From the NCBI GenBank assembly GCA_963678705.1, contig OY783213.1:11226451-11290450 (forward strand): DNA of 64,000 bases, given 5' to 3'. A model generated the notes under the pieces. That model had not been told where the DNA came from and did not search any database. It saw only the letters and a list, made by a program, of their open reading frames with translations. Below are positions 50,599-62,373 of the stretch, in pieces; the stretch's first letter is position 1, and each line of letters begins with the position of its first letter. The translations under genes and the position numbers were made by a program. Source of the stretch: Panorpa germanica. Its lineage: Eukaryota; Arthropoda; Insecta; Mecoptera; Panorpidae.

Positions 50599-51985
50599 TT
50601 AAAAATAAAAAGCGACATATGCTACACAACAACGTAAAATGAAGTTTCAAAAGTTTAGAAATAATTTATCATTCGAAAATGAATATAAAATAATCAAAAA
50701 TTTATGAACAAGTTTTTAATGAATTAGTTTTCAGTTGTCACTTCATCCCGCTATTAACATTAAACCACAAAGCACATTCTCAAAGTTTCTTTGTTAACTT
50801 GAACTCTAACCTTTAGAATCCCTTGACGTATTCAAAACCGCATCACAATCTTAAAGTAGATGTGTAACACATTGTTTTGGTTTTGCAGCTGAGAGAAGAA
50901 GCAGCTGCGGGTATAGCTACTGCTGCTAACTTAAAAGGAACTGCTGCTGAGTAGGAAATTGCATTGTCAAGATAAAAGACATTTGGTGCAATATTCTTAC
51001 AGTACACTGCAATTCGTTCATCAATAAAAATGGAAATCCGGTCGTAAAGTTTCGTTGGAAATTCACACTTCCTTGCAGGTTCTGATAAAGTTGTTTTAGG
51101 TTTAATGGTTCCGGTTTCTGAGATAACGGCAATGGATTATTACATACAGACGGGTTCTATGGAAAATAGTTAATGGCAAATTTCATGAGAGCTAACATGG
51201 GTGAAAAACTATAAGTAGATATTATAGTAAATAACATTATTTGGAATTGTCGATAGTTGAATACACTCTCAAAGAAAACTGTTTAAATTTTAAAATAGTT
51301 GTAAAGCATATTTTTGAAACGGATATTAAAATAAATCAGATCTCAGAATATTAATTTTCATAACATATACAGTGCACTTTCATAGAATCATTTAACAAAT
51401 TCAGACAAAAACTCATCTTAAAAAAAATTAATAACCCGTTCCTAATTTTAATACGCATTTGTCTATTAAAATTGTATTAAAATTAAATTCGCCGGATTAT
51501 AATAATTATAAAAACGTGTATTTTCTCTACAGTCATCTTAAAACTAACACAATTAAAAATATAGTATAAAATATTTACAATCTGGACTCTGATATTCGAC
51601 GCAGATGCTAGTAAGTACGTCGTAATATGTATCTTTCACTATGCACGCTTAGATAATAGTTCGTGACGTCATTATATTAAGCAGTGCACTCGGTGAAGTG
51701 TATATAGCAACGGTTTGAGTTTAGTTGGTTCCTGGTTGGTTTAATTTGAGTTGCAAACTCGTTGGGGCTCTGATTGTAACTGACTTTAAATTATATCCAT
51801 TCCAAAAGATTAAGAACTCGTAAGAGTGAGATGGCATAATTATACTCTGTAAATTAATTGTTCTATCGCCTCTTTCTTAGGCTAAGACTACATTACGAAA
51901 GAGAATAGCGTTTTCCATCTAAATGAGAAAGGTAACCTATGAATTAATCTTAAATTTTGTATGGTGTCGTTTGAAAGATATAGAA
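50599..51985. other. Non-coding, probable intron
   Basis: Open frames around 50926-51160 on the minus strand were examined as possible beat exons and not accepted. The rest is AT-rich. Confidence 0.45.
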
Positions 51986-52224
51986 GACAAACAATTTGGT
52001 GAATTGTGTTGTTTTGTAACGTTTCTAACATTATTGCACTTCGATTATAGTTCACATCAACTTTATCTTCAATTGTATTCCGACAGGTGAAGTGGTTTCA
52101 CTATTTGTAGGCGATGAAATTGACATTTCATATGAACGACTGTGAGAAACTGAACTCTTTCATGACAAAAAAATCATACGCATCTTCAATATGATGTCAA
52201 AGTGTGTCCAAAATGTTTACAGGG
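51986..52224. mobile_element. MITE family T3, copy 1
   Basis: About 240 bp closely similar to 58152-58404 (ACAATTTGGTGAA, GTATTCCGACAGGTG, ATCTTCAATATGATGTCAAA, CCAAAATGTTTAC). The left tip is degraded here. Confidence 0.7.
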
Positions 52225-52743
52225 TGGTAATCTCAACCATTTAATAAATATGCGTCTTTTTGTATCTCGTACCTTGTGACTGTACAACATAAACTTTCTA
52301 TTTCTATATAACAAACTTTCTGTTATTTGGGAACTACATATAAAAGTTCACGAGTCTATGTACAATAAAAGTGAAAGCAAACATCGATAGTACGACTACA
52401 ATGCTTTTCACCTCTCATTTTATTATTCTTATAGTTTATTTAAACTTTTACTGCTTTCACCTGCCCAATAACGCCAGCTGAATCTGTTTACATATCCTTT
52501 TACTCAAACATTTGTTTAGCACATTTTATATCCGGATTTAAAGAGCAGGATATATGTATAGGATACCGTAAGCCGACGGAAAAATAGCTCAGGTAAAAAG
52601 AAAATACCCAATTTACATTGGCATTGTTCCAATATTACAAATATCTGAGTTTAACTTTATAATACAAGCTCTGTAAGATACAAAAGTGTACAAGAAGAAT
52701 TACATAAAAATCAGATGGAAAGAATGAAATAGTTTTAACTGAC

Positions 52744-52877
52744 CTCCCTATCGTTGATGAACCACATAATATGAGCTGGGGGGTCAGATTTGTCAGCAGT
52801 GCAGTTGCCCTGGATCATATCTCCTTCTGCATAATGATCGAAGAGTCCGTGAATTATGGGACCACGCCTGGGCAAAG
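52744..52877 (-). CDS. beat-family gene, exon for start of second Ig domain
   Basis: Acceptor TTTTAG before 52877 and donor GAG|GTCAGT after 52744. 134 bp, entering in phase 1 from the previous exon and ending in phase 0. It encodes LPRRGPIIHGLFDHYAEGDM, then a Cys in GNCTADKSDPPAH and the Ig Trp in IMWFINDRE. This is the family pattern of the second Ig domain of beat proteins. Joined in phase to the exon at 52988. Confidence 0.85.
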
Positions 52878-52987
52878 CTAAAACAATAAATATAATTGTA
52901 ACAGTCTTTAAAAAACATAAAAGAATACTTGCTAGCTTATTAGAAGCTAATTAAAGTGTTTTATTTTAACCCAGTTTATAATCGGAC

Positions 52988-53196
52988 CTGCTACTGTTAG
53001 GTTGGCACTTTTATGTACAATCCTAAATGTTGGCCCTTCTGTAGAGACTTCACATTGATACGTTCCAGATGATTCATGCCCGAGCTTAGTCAGCACTACA
53101 GGACATTGCCGGCTGTTGCAAGGTATGACAGATGAGCCCAATTGGATTCCTTCGACGGAGAAATTGAAGGTGGGGGGACTCTGTGAGGGGGTGTAC
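52988..53196 (-). CDS. beat-family gene, exon for second half of first Ig domain
   Basis: 209 bp between acceptor CGTTTTAG and donor AGCAG|GTCCG. It encodes YTPSQSPPTFNFSVEGIQLG, a Cys pair, then LTKLGHESSGTYQCEVSTEG with the Ig Tyr-x-Cys signature, and TFRIVHKSANLTVA. The YxCEVSxExPxF string is a hallmark of the beat family. Phases match both neighbouring exons. Confidence 0.92.
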
Positions 53197-53520
53197 CTAA
53201 AACGATGAATCAATAGTAATCACAAAATCGGCTAAGTGACAGGCGTGCCTGGGTTCGATTCCCGAAGATAGCATAACAATATTTAATGACCGGCAGATAT
53301 ATAAATTACCAAATAATAAAATCAACAAATATACTACTAGCATATATAATCAAAAAACAAATCAACAAAAAATGCAGAATTGGAAAAGCTCGTGAATTCA
53401 CATTTAATGTAAAATTCGACTTTTAACAAAGACGAAAACTAGACCAAAAAAATAAGACTACACAGTCCCGGATTAAGCCTATAGCGGACCGTAGATAAAA
53501 TAAATACAAATCCGGTAATA

Positions 53521-53915
53521 AAACAATTAAGGTGAAACGATACTTGGTCATTTTTGACTCGCGAAATATAGATGGCGATACTATACAGCAGGTTAAATAT
53601 TATCAAAAAAACCATGTTTTTTATGTTAAAATCGTTTTATTTAAGTAACTATACACGCGAATCAAAATCTAAAGCTGCAATTAGTTAGATAAATAACATC
53701 AACTGACTTTTAATGAGTTGGAATCACAAAAATAAGTTTTGAAAATGAATATTGCTATATTTTCTAGTTAACTCCCAATTTTTATACAACTGGTAACATT
53801 TCTAAGGGCTTGTCATAAATTTTAAAAACTTGCGCTTTAGACTTAAAAATATATACAGTTATAGAGTACTTAGAGTATACTAGAAAGTATAGGAATATTC
53901 ATTTTCAAAAGTTAT
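53521..53915. mobile_element. Dispersed repeat family G, uninterrupted copy
   Basis: Within the beat intron. It shares GGTGAAAC, GATACTATACAGCAGGTTAA, GCGAATCAAAATCTAAA and ACTTTTAATGAGTTGG with the split copy at 55425-56290. A 34-bp inverted repeat (TTTTGAAAATGAATATT) lies at its right part (53731-53765 against 53881-53915). Confidence 0.7.
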
Positions 53916-54009
53916 TAAAAGTTATTTTTAGCATAGGTACCTATTGTAACAGATCGTAACGTGGTATATTATTACAAAATAGAAATTTAAAGATTGTGAC
54001 AATTCACAC

Positions 54010-54157
54010 CTGAAAAATTCCTGTCCATCTTTGTACCATTTCACGGAATACAAATGATCTGAACCCATATCGAACTGACATGTGATAGTGACATTATCCC
54101 GTGGATCTGCAATCCGAGGTACCACCATATTTACCAGCTGAAGTGATTCTCCAGCAT
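54010..54157 (-). CDS. beat-family gene, exon for first half of first Ig domain
   Basis: 148 bp from acceptor TTGCAG to donor TTCAG|GTGTGA. It encodes AGESLQLVNMVVPRIADPRD, then VTITCQFD with the first Ig Cys and LYSVKWYKDGQEFFR with the core Trp, exactly the beat arrangement. Beat proteins are neuronal surface or secreted Ig proteins that bind Side-family partners and guide motor axons. The signal-peptide exon would be to the right on this strand. It was not found and may lie beyond the window behind a long intron. Confidence 0.92.
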
Positions 54158-54190
54158 CTGCAATTAAAATTTGAAATAGTTATCATAAAG

Positions 54191-54706
54191 TATCATTCCC
54201 ACTCACTGCTTTAATTTTATTTTGTATTTAATTTAAATTGTTTAGCATATGAGACAATACGCGTTGTTATTCACAGTATCATTTTTAATTTAATTTATTT
54301 TTTAAGTTTTCTTAGTTTTTTTTAGAACTAACGTGTTAAATTAAAAATATTAAATTAAGAAAAACTATATTATATTATAACCTCCAAAATGTAACAATCT
54401 GTCAAAATGGAGTAGGATTTACTTTTAAAAGAAGTTTAATGTCATTTTTTAAAAAATATAGAAGAGAAAACAATTTCTATTACTAATTGTTGTTAAAAAC
54501 AGCAATTTTAATTATTTCACATACAATTTTGTCGAACTGTCAAAATTTATATTACTAACGATGCATACGCACCAACTAAATTAACTAATCTTAAATTAAA
54601 ACACAAATGTAAAAAGGAATGCTTAAACGAGAAGCTGAAATCTAGATTACAATATTAAATAAAAACAGTAAATTAAATATCAAAATAGTGTGAGGTAATG
54701 AGGCTT
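54191..54706. mobile_element. MITE family T2, copy 3
   Basis: Starts TCATTCCCACTCACTGC directly upstream of the beat exon acceptor (33 bp away). The right end is degraded (GTGAGGTAATGAGGC) and is followed by TTAA. It lies in the upstream intron. Confidence 0.8.
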
Positions 54707-55424
54707 AAAAGTGAGGTTGGTTGACAAACTCATAGTTATCACTCAACCTACAGAAATATTATGTAAAACGATCAGTTAGAAATATAAATTTTGAAAACGA
54801 AACCTGAATATTTAGTAGTGCAAAGAGTATTGAAACTTTTTCTATGAATAAGGGATTTTAATAAATTTGTGTCGACGATGTGAGAACAGTCTTAAATACA
54901 TAACCTCGCTATATTTTCTTAACATCATTTCCGACTTGTAGTGTGTCTCTTTCATTATTAATTTCCATATAATTATTTACCATAACTACAAAACAAGAAG
55001 TTTATCAAACCAAGAGTAGATTCAATTAGTCAGCTATTACCAAGGCAGCTATTAAGTTGTGGCTATAGTTATTGGTTTGATGTTATTTAATTATTCCCGC
55101 TTACAGCAGACTACCCATACAGAGGGTGCCAGACTTGTACATCTACGTAGATCTTCCTATGTACGAAACCCACCCCTCGCACTCCCCCACGCAATAAGAT
55201 ATCCACTAATTAATTTTCTAGATGAAGCTCACACGTCACACCTGAAATTAATTTGCTTTTCATTATTATACTGGTATCGCCTCTGAGTTATTTTTCTGCT
55301 GGCTCATCTGCTCTAACGAGATCATGACTTGAATATGATCGATTGATCAGCGGCTTGATTTAGTTCTACAAAAACTAAGTAGTTTATTTTTATGTGATAT
55401 AAATTTTAGTATTTTTTCAAAGGA
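54707..55424. other. Intron or intergenic, nothing recognised
   Basis: The 75-codon frame at 55059-55286 (plus) has no recognised domain. A GC-richer patch at about 55110-55190 lacks splice-bounded coding signal. Confidence 0.45.
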
Positions 55425-56290
55425 TTTAAAGTGAAACAGTGCTTGGCCATCTTTTCTAGCGAAATATAGATGGTGATACTATACAGCAGGTTAAATATTA
55501 TCAAAAAAAGCCATGTTTTTTATGTTTAAATCGTTTTATTATTATTATTAATTGTTTATTGTTCGCCTTTCGGCTTTACAATCTACATTCTTAATACATT
55601 TCATATACTTCAAATTACAATTAAATTTACATTATTCTCCACCAGCTTATTTATTCTCCTGTTTTTTCTTTCCTTCTTACTATTTCCGCCATCCACCTCT
55701 TTCCTTCACTGCCTCCCTTTAATAGCTGGCCAATATTCCTTTTGCTCGCTACTTTTTCCTTATACTCAAACTTAATGTGCTCCAGTGTTTCGTCCTCCGA
55801 TCCGCACATTCTACATTTTCTTTCCTCACTCTTTTCCCAGTATCTGTTTCCTTTTTCCTCATTTCCCAATCTAAACCTTGCTGTTCTTCTTATGTGTTTT
55901 ATGTCTTTTTCTATAAGGTACTGAGGCACATTATTTTCCCATAACCTTTTATATCTTTTATTGTAGTTACTTTTTTCTATTTTTCCCATTCTCTCCTGCT
56001 GTTGTATCTCCTTATCCCTTCTCCTTAGCTCCTCTTTCACACTTGCGCCACCTTCTCTTCTCCTCTCTGCCTCCTCGATCGCCATTCCATTCCTTTCAAA
56101 GTACTCCTTTCTCTTTTTTGGACCTCCTCCCCCCCATTCTTTATGCTATCCTCTCTTAGTTTATGTAAGTAACTATAAACGCGAATCAAAATCTAAAACT
56201 GCAATTAGTTACATGAATAACGTATCTACATTTTAATCTTTCTTCCACTGACTTTTAATGAGTTGGTACCGCAAAAACAACTTTTGAAAA
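55425..56290. mobile_element. Repeat family G, copy split by a LINE insertion
   Basis: Left part 55425-55540 and right part about 56159-56290 align continuously with 53521-53750. The LINE 3' end at 55541-56158 interrupts them at GTTTTAT/GTTTAT, a short imperfect target duplication. This gives a clear order: repeat G first, LINE later. Confidence 0.75.
55541..56158 (-). mobile_element. 5'-truncated LINE 3' end (R1-like)
   Basis: Minus-strand 144-codon frame with NYNKRYKRLWENNVPQYLIE, ARFRLGNEEKGNRYW and the finger CRMCGSEDETLEHIKF, the C-terminus of an insect LINE ORF2. It is followed by a short 3' UTR and an (AAT)n tail. It is the best preserved of the three same-family fragments in the window (others at 6095 and 8027), and this frame is uninterrupted. 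Confidence 0.85.
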
Positions 56291-56410
56291 TTGTAATTGA
56301 TTTGTAAATTTTTAATCAAACTTATGTGTTGCTTTTGAAATCAAAGAAACGACATTTAAAGTTTATTATTTAAATTGTCAAATCCTTTTTATCTAATTTT
56401 ATAACAACTT
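56291..56410. repeat. Dispersed repeat family F, short copy
   Basis: Shares TTGTAAATTTTTAATCAAAC, TTATGTGTTGC and GACATTTAAAGTTTATT with 690-905 and 26517-26755, with an internal deletion. Confidence 0.6.
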
Positions 56411-57832
56411 AACCGTTGACCGTTGGCACACATTACAATGAAAGTATCTAAAACTAATATATACCGTCAGCTCACCTGACCAGAATGCAGTTGTAATATT
56501 TCTGGTCAGTGTTACTAACTAAAGAAATATGATTTCTTTACATAAGTATTTATCAGATGTGGAACATTCATTCGTTGCTTTACTGATTCATTTTATTCTA
56601 TCTCTATTTTAATTGCACTCGAAATCAATGTATACAATTCATCCGTAATAGTTATTTTCAAATTGGTTTTCATTGTTACATTAAAAGCTGCAATATAATG
56701 CACATTCTGTTCCACTGTTTCTGGTACTACGTATTTCTATCGTTCCCGTATCTTTGGCGCTTATTGCATACCTTTAGAATTCCCGCTAAAAGCACGGAAG
56801 TACTATCCTCTTAGATCGTCGTGGTGTCGGTGTACGCTTCTGTATTTACTGAAGTCAAAGAGGATGCACAACGCTCGTTTATTACTTTGGCAAACTGCTT
56901 GCATCCGACTTCCTGTAAAGTTTTGCTCTAACGTAAATGTAAATATATGCATATCGCACCGTTTGTTTGGAAATACTGAAATCCTATCTTAATAATATTA
57001 CTATTAGGAGAGACAATTTATATTCTAATGACACTGTAATGAGAAATTACTGACGGTACACTTGTACTCAATGCACTGTTATGAATTCACCAAGTTCTTA
57101 GATATGACATTAAAACGCAATTAAAAGATAAGCGTTATTTTTTAGTACATTTAAAATGAGGAGCCAGTTGTAGGACGGATAAGGCAAAATATTGTTCTTA
57201 AGATAGTTGTTCAATGGATCCATTTAATGCAGGATTTTAAGGCAGTATTCTAGTTTAGAAATTTGGAAAAATCAAAATTTAGAAATATGAGAATATGACC
57301 CCAAAAGGATTTTCCAAAACTCAAATTTATAACGGAGTTATAGCTATTTTAGTACTATTTCTTTAATTTACTCAAAACGCGTTTTTCTCGAAACTACTTT
57401 TTTCAACACGGTTGACATGGTATCTCAAGTGGTAATGAACCGATTTACGTGAAATTTGGTATGGAGCGTCTTTATAAATCACTCTATAGCCCCACCCAGA
57501 ATTAATATAAAACTGTGAATTTTACTATATTTAAAAAAACAGGTAAAAAATTTACTTCTTTTCTCAAACAGTGACATCCTTACTAATATGAATCTTTTTG
57601 GTTATTTTGTTCACATGACTAGAAAGGTTGGAATCGTGTCAGCCAGGACACCCCCTTTTTTGTGCTCTTCCACTTAATCAGCCTTGTAACTTCGTGCTGT
57701 ATTCTTAAACCATGAATAAATAAATTGTGAAAATATTTATTATTATAAATTCGTGCCTCTTAATTCGTGACTAGAATGCCCCCTTAATAAAACTTTGCTT
57801 AATTATTCTTTGTTTAAATACAAATCATATAA
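56411..57832. other. Non-coding, nothing recognised
   Basis: A GC-balanced patch at about 56700-56940 was read on both strands without finding a defensible exon. The remainder is AT-rich. Confidence 0.45.
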
Positions 57833-58532
57833 AGCCTCATTCCCACTTATGATTTTGATATTTATTTTACTCTTTTTATTTAATACTGTAATCTAGATTT
57901 TAGGTTTTCGTATAGGCATTCCTTTTCAAATTTGTGTTTTAACTTAAGTTTAGGTAATTTAGTTGGTGCGTATGCATCGTTAGTAATATAAATTTTGACA
58001 GTTCGACAGAATTGTATGTGAAATAATTAAAATTGATATTTTTAATTAGAAATTGTTTTCACTTCTTTATTTTTGACAAACTGACATTAAACTTCTTTTA
58101 AAAGTAAATCCTACTGCATTTTGACAGATTGTCACATTTTGGAGGTTATAACCCAGTAAACAATTTGGTGAAGTGCCCTATTTAGTGACGTTTCTATCAC
58201 TATTTCACTTCAATTATAGTTCGCATCAACTTTATCTCCATTTGTATTCCGACAGGTGGTGTAATTTCGCCATTTGTAGCCGATAAAGTAGACATTTTAT
58301 ATGAAAAAATGTGAGAAACTGAACTATAAATGAACTCTTTAATGACAAAAAAATCATGCGCATCTTCAATATGATGTCAAAGTGACTCCAAAATGTTTAC
58401 TGGGAATATAATACAGTTTTTCTTAATTTAATATTTTTAATTTAAAACATTGGATCTTGTCAAGATTCTAAAAAAACTAAGAAAACTTAAAAAATAAAAT
58501 AAATTAAAGCAGTGAGTGGGAATGACACTTTA
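57833..58532. mobile_element. MITE family T2, copy 4, with nested T3
   Basis: Inverse orientation: GCCTCATTCCCACTTATG at the left, GCAGTGAGTGGGAATGACAC at the right. The interior matches the other T2 copies, apart from the T3 element inserted at 58152-58404. Confidence 0.8.
58152..58404. mobile_element. MITE family T3, copy 2, nested in T2
   Basis: 253 bp with inverted ends CCCAGTAAACAATTTGG and CCCAGTAAACATTTTGG, inserted in the TTATAATATAA stretch of T2. Comparison with the empty site at 60323-60345 suggests a target duplication of only about 2 bp. Confidence 0.8.
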
Positions 58533-59602
58533 CTCTAAATATTTTTTAAAAAATTACTTAAAAAGTTAAATAAATTATTTATTAATTACTTAAAAGTTAA
58601 AGTAATTTGAACACATAGGAAATAGGCAAACGTTAGTCTGTGGATTTATTTCGGAACTGTCGTTATTACCCGGTTAAAATCAAGTTGTCAATTCCGATCA
58701 GTTTATTTTATATCTTCTCCCATATCACCCGTCAAATCCCCTGTTTTTTCTCCAATATTAAGCCAATCAATAAATTCACGCTACCTAATCCAGCAGCTAC
58801 CTACGTACATCTACAAAACATCAACTCCTCGAGCTATTTTAAATCACATATATTTGAAAATCTCTTGGAAAATCTCTGATCGCCCTCCAAGTATGATACT
58901 CGTAAGTCAAACTGATAAAAAGCTTATTTCAATTTATTTATTACTTCTACGTGAACACACTTTATTGACGAAGACCTCAACTTATTGAAAATTACATATT
59001 TTCCTAATATTTATTTCAATCTGATAAATATATATCTCAGTGCAAATTTAATGCTAAAATAATTTAAAAGTAAGAGATATTATTTAATCCAGATTACGAT
59101 TTTAAACGTAACGACCTTTTTATTTATATTATTGTTATCATTCACAGGATGTCATAAACCTGTCATTGCCATCTTAAGATTTGTTTTAAAATCACAAAGT
59201 TTTTTAATTTGAATGACTTTATTTATAGGATTCTAAGACTTCGTGATTTAATCACTCTAAACCTAATTCATCTGTCTGGAGCTCTGGCTTTTTATCCGTC
59301 TGTCTGTCTGTTTATTTATACATCACCAAGAGATTATCTCGTTCATCGGCCCCCGTACTGATCTTACCTCATTTACGAGAAAGGGTGCTGGCAGAGATGA
59401 AGTCACTTAACTAAATTAAATTACACGTATTACCGAAAAACGTAAGTTGAGTCATTTGTAGAGTAAACCTTCATACCACCCGCTATACTTAACCCTTCGT
59501 GAGAAAACTATATTTTTCGAGTCATGGTGTGTACACTGGGTTTTTGAGTTGCTTTTTTCCAGTTTTCTAAGCTTTCAAATAATCTGAAAAAATTCTGGAT
59601 TA
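58533..59602. other. Non-coding, nothing recognised
   Basis: The 79-codon frame at 58640-58879 is AT-rich and lacks a domain. There is a short TCTGTCTGTCTGTTTATT run near 59296. Confidence 0.45.
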
Positions 59603-59872
59603 CTTTTTGAAGTGTCTACTATATGGTACAGAAGTTGCCAAAGTCCAAAGTTTAAAACCGTTGTTAATAAAAATTCACAAATAGTGAAAGACGGAATATT
59701 GTTACAAAAATCATAACTTTAACAAACCATGGCCATACGACATTATTTACTACTAAAACTACTGTTTTAAAACTGTTAATTTGCGAACAGCTTAGTAAAC
59801 TAATTTATAAACTGAATCAGAATGAAAAGATACGTAAAAAAGATGTAAATAGAAAATGTAAGATAAAAGATA
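59603..59872. repeat. Inverted repeat arm, left
   Basis: Reverse-complement partner of 62083-62373 at high similarity (for example AAGTGTCTACTA, CAAAGTTTAAAACCG and ATAATTTACTACTAAAACTA-like strings). The arms are 2.2 kb apart. Confidence 0.75.
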
Positions 59873-60228
59873 AATCAGAATATTTAAATAAAAACTTAGT
59901 AAAAAGTTTGTGAGGATAAATTTTATTAGTTTACTTTTTCGAATTTAAACAGTCAATAAACCGCCGAATTGATTGATTAGCTGATCTGATTTCTAAAAAA
60001 AGAGAGAAAGGAGAGAGAGAAGGAGGAAGTAAACGACATTAACCATCTCAGTAGCTCGCTGTGATTCGCATAATTTAATATTTCTTATGTGTATAGTATA
60101 GAGAGATTCCCAAAATAGAATTTCTATTAAATTTGCTCAAAACAAATCGATGTAAGTTTATATGTGTACTGTACTACAGTATATAATGTTTACAGAGATC
60201 GAATTACTGCTTTAGAACGTTTTAAGTA

Positions 60229-60657
60229 TCATTCCCACTCACTGCTTTAATTTAATGTTGTAGTCATACAGAACCTTACAAGGTTCAATGTTTTAAATTA
60301 AAAATATTAAATTAAGAAAAACTATATTATATTATAACCTCCAAAATGTGACAATCTGTCAAAATGCAGTAGGATTTACTTTTAAAAGAAGTTTAATGTC
60401 AATTTTTGAAAAATATAGAAGTGAAAACAATTTCTATTACAAATTGTTATTAAAAATAGCAATTTTAATTATTTCACATACAATTTTGTCAAAATTTATA
60501 TTACTAACAATGCATACGCACCAACTAAATTAACTAAACTCAAACTAAAACACAAATGTGAAAAGGAATGCTTAAACGAACACCTGAAATCTAGATTACA
60601 ATATTAAATAAACACTGTAAATTAAATATCAAAACAGTGAATGGGAATGAGGCTTTA
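60229..60657. mobile_element. MITE family T2, copy 5
   Basis: 429 bp, TCATTCCCACTCACTGC to CAGTGAATGGGAATGAGGC, with TTAA abutting both ends (GTTTTAAG and CTTTAAGG). This is the best evidence that T2 is a TTAA-target, piggyBac-type MITE. Confidence 0.85.
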
Positions 60658-62082
60658 AGGAGATGTTATTTGTAAGAAACGAACAGAATTTAAACTTTCT
60701 CTGTGCAATAATCACGGAAATGTATTGCGCTTCGCAGCGACTGAATTCCCGTAAGCCATACTACCAATTGACATGCGCACTGCACCTCTCTGGTTCGTTG
60801 CACTCACTCTCTGATCGAAACTTTATTTTGGGACACCCTACATATGCAAAAAAGTTTTATCATTAACATCTGTGTCACATTTAGTGAAGTTCTCCATATC
60901 CACCATAATTTTAATATTTCATAACATTATTTTAATTGCAGAACGCAATCTTTACTAATTACGTTCATTAAAAATAATTATTATAATAATTACACAAGGA
61001 CTTTGTAATTTTGTATTTAATAATGTTTTTTTCTTTCTTCATTATTTTGTCATAATTCTTGCTGTTGTTGAACTCTTGCCGCTGTGGAGGAACTGAACTA
61101 ACTGTCTTCCTGTACGGTAATGAGGTCCTTTATCAAAATATTTCGTCCCCAGTAAAACTCAGCACTCAATACACTTGTACTGCTTGTATACGGTTCATAA
61201 ATTTCTTCATCAAATATTGATTTTATAATTACTGAGAAAAGTTAATTAACATTCACTTTGTTTACAATTTGTATGGGAGTTCATATTTCAAATATTTTAT
61301 TTTATTAACTTATAGAAAATTAGTTATTAAAGGAGAAGTTGATATTTTACGAGAGGAAAATGCAATTCATCAATCACTTTATATCGTCACATCACATTGA
61401 CGTGAAACAGAAGGCTAAAGTAATTTCTTGGTAATCCGAACTATCGTTACTCATAAATATGCAAAATATACCTCTGCGGTGTTTTTTCAACGTTTCAAAT
61501 AAAACAAAAATACTATTCTTAGGTTGGAATTGAACCTTTTAACTAGGTTGGGGAAAGGTAGCAAGTGCGAACCTCGTACTGCAAGACATTTTCTATATGA
61601 GATGTACAAAATTAACCTTCGAATTAGCTTATGTCAAGTGAATAAGTGGAAACCTTGCATTGCAAGACAATTTTCTACCTGGGCCAATTAGCAAGTACAA
61701 ATTTTGTTTTTTAATTTAGTTTACGAGTGTAAAACTGTTTATATAAACTGAATTTATAACTGCTTAATCCCAAAAAGGGATTTTTATATATATATATAAT
61801 TCTTCCTAATTCTTTATAAGGATTATAAGACCTTATAATATTAAAAAGGTCTACTCAAGAAATTTTGTATTATGTTATAGTGCAACAAGCTAGATTTATT
61901 TTTCACAATATCACAAAACGCTCATTTTAAGTAACATTCTAGTTTACGTAACATATAGGGAACTAATTTTACCCGCTAAACACAAAACATTTTATTAAAA
62001 CGAAAGCTAGTAATATTTAATCTGAAATGTTCTAAATGAAGATACTTTACAAGCCTTTAATCCTTTAAAAAAACTTCTTAGG
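60658..62082. other. Non-coding, nothing recognised
   Basis: AT-rich with weak local repeats (GCAAGACATTTTCTA near 61590 and 61665). No gene. Confidence 0.45.
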
Positions 62083-62373
62083 ATCTTTTATCTTACATTT
62101 TCTATTTACATCTTTTTTACGTATCTTTTCATTCTGATTCAGTTTATAAATTAGTTTACTAGGCTATTCGCAAATTAACAGTTTTAAAACAGTAGTTTTA
62201 GTAGTAAATAATGTCATATGGCCAGTTTTTCTTAATATTTGTTTGTTATAAAGTTATGAATTTTTTAACAATATTCCGTTTTTTCTGCGTTTTTCACTAT
62301 TTGTGAATTTTTATTAACAACGGTTTTAAACTTTGGCATCTTCTGGACCATGTAGTAGACACTTCAAAACTTC
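62083..62373. repeat. Inverted repeat arm, right
   Basis: Partner of 59603-59872. The pair encloses 2.2 kb with a T2 MITE. It could be long termini of a defunct DNA transposon, or two independent insertions in opposite orientation. Confidence 0.75.

Noticed and set aside
50926-51160. Minus-strand open frames near 51.1 kb as another beat exon or gene
   Set aside because: Two overlapping frames are open, but neither shows Ig residues, phase-compatible splice sites or a recognisable domain.
53237-53275. tRNA-like GGTTCGATTCCC string in the beat intron
   Set aside because: The B-box-like part is present, but there is no complete cloverleaf or matching acceptor stem. At most a tRNA-derived SINE trace.
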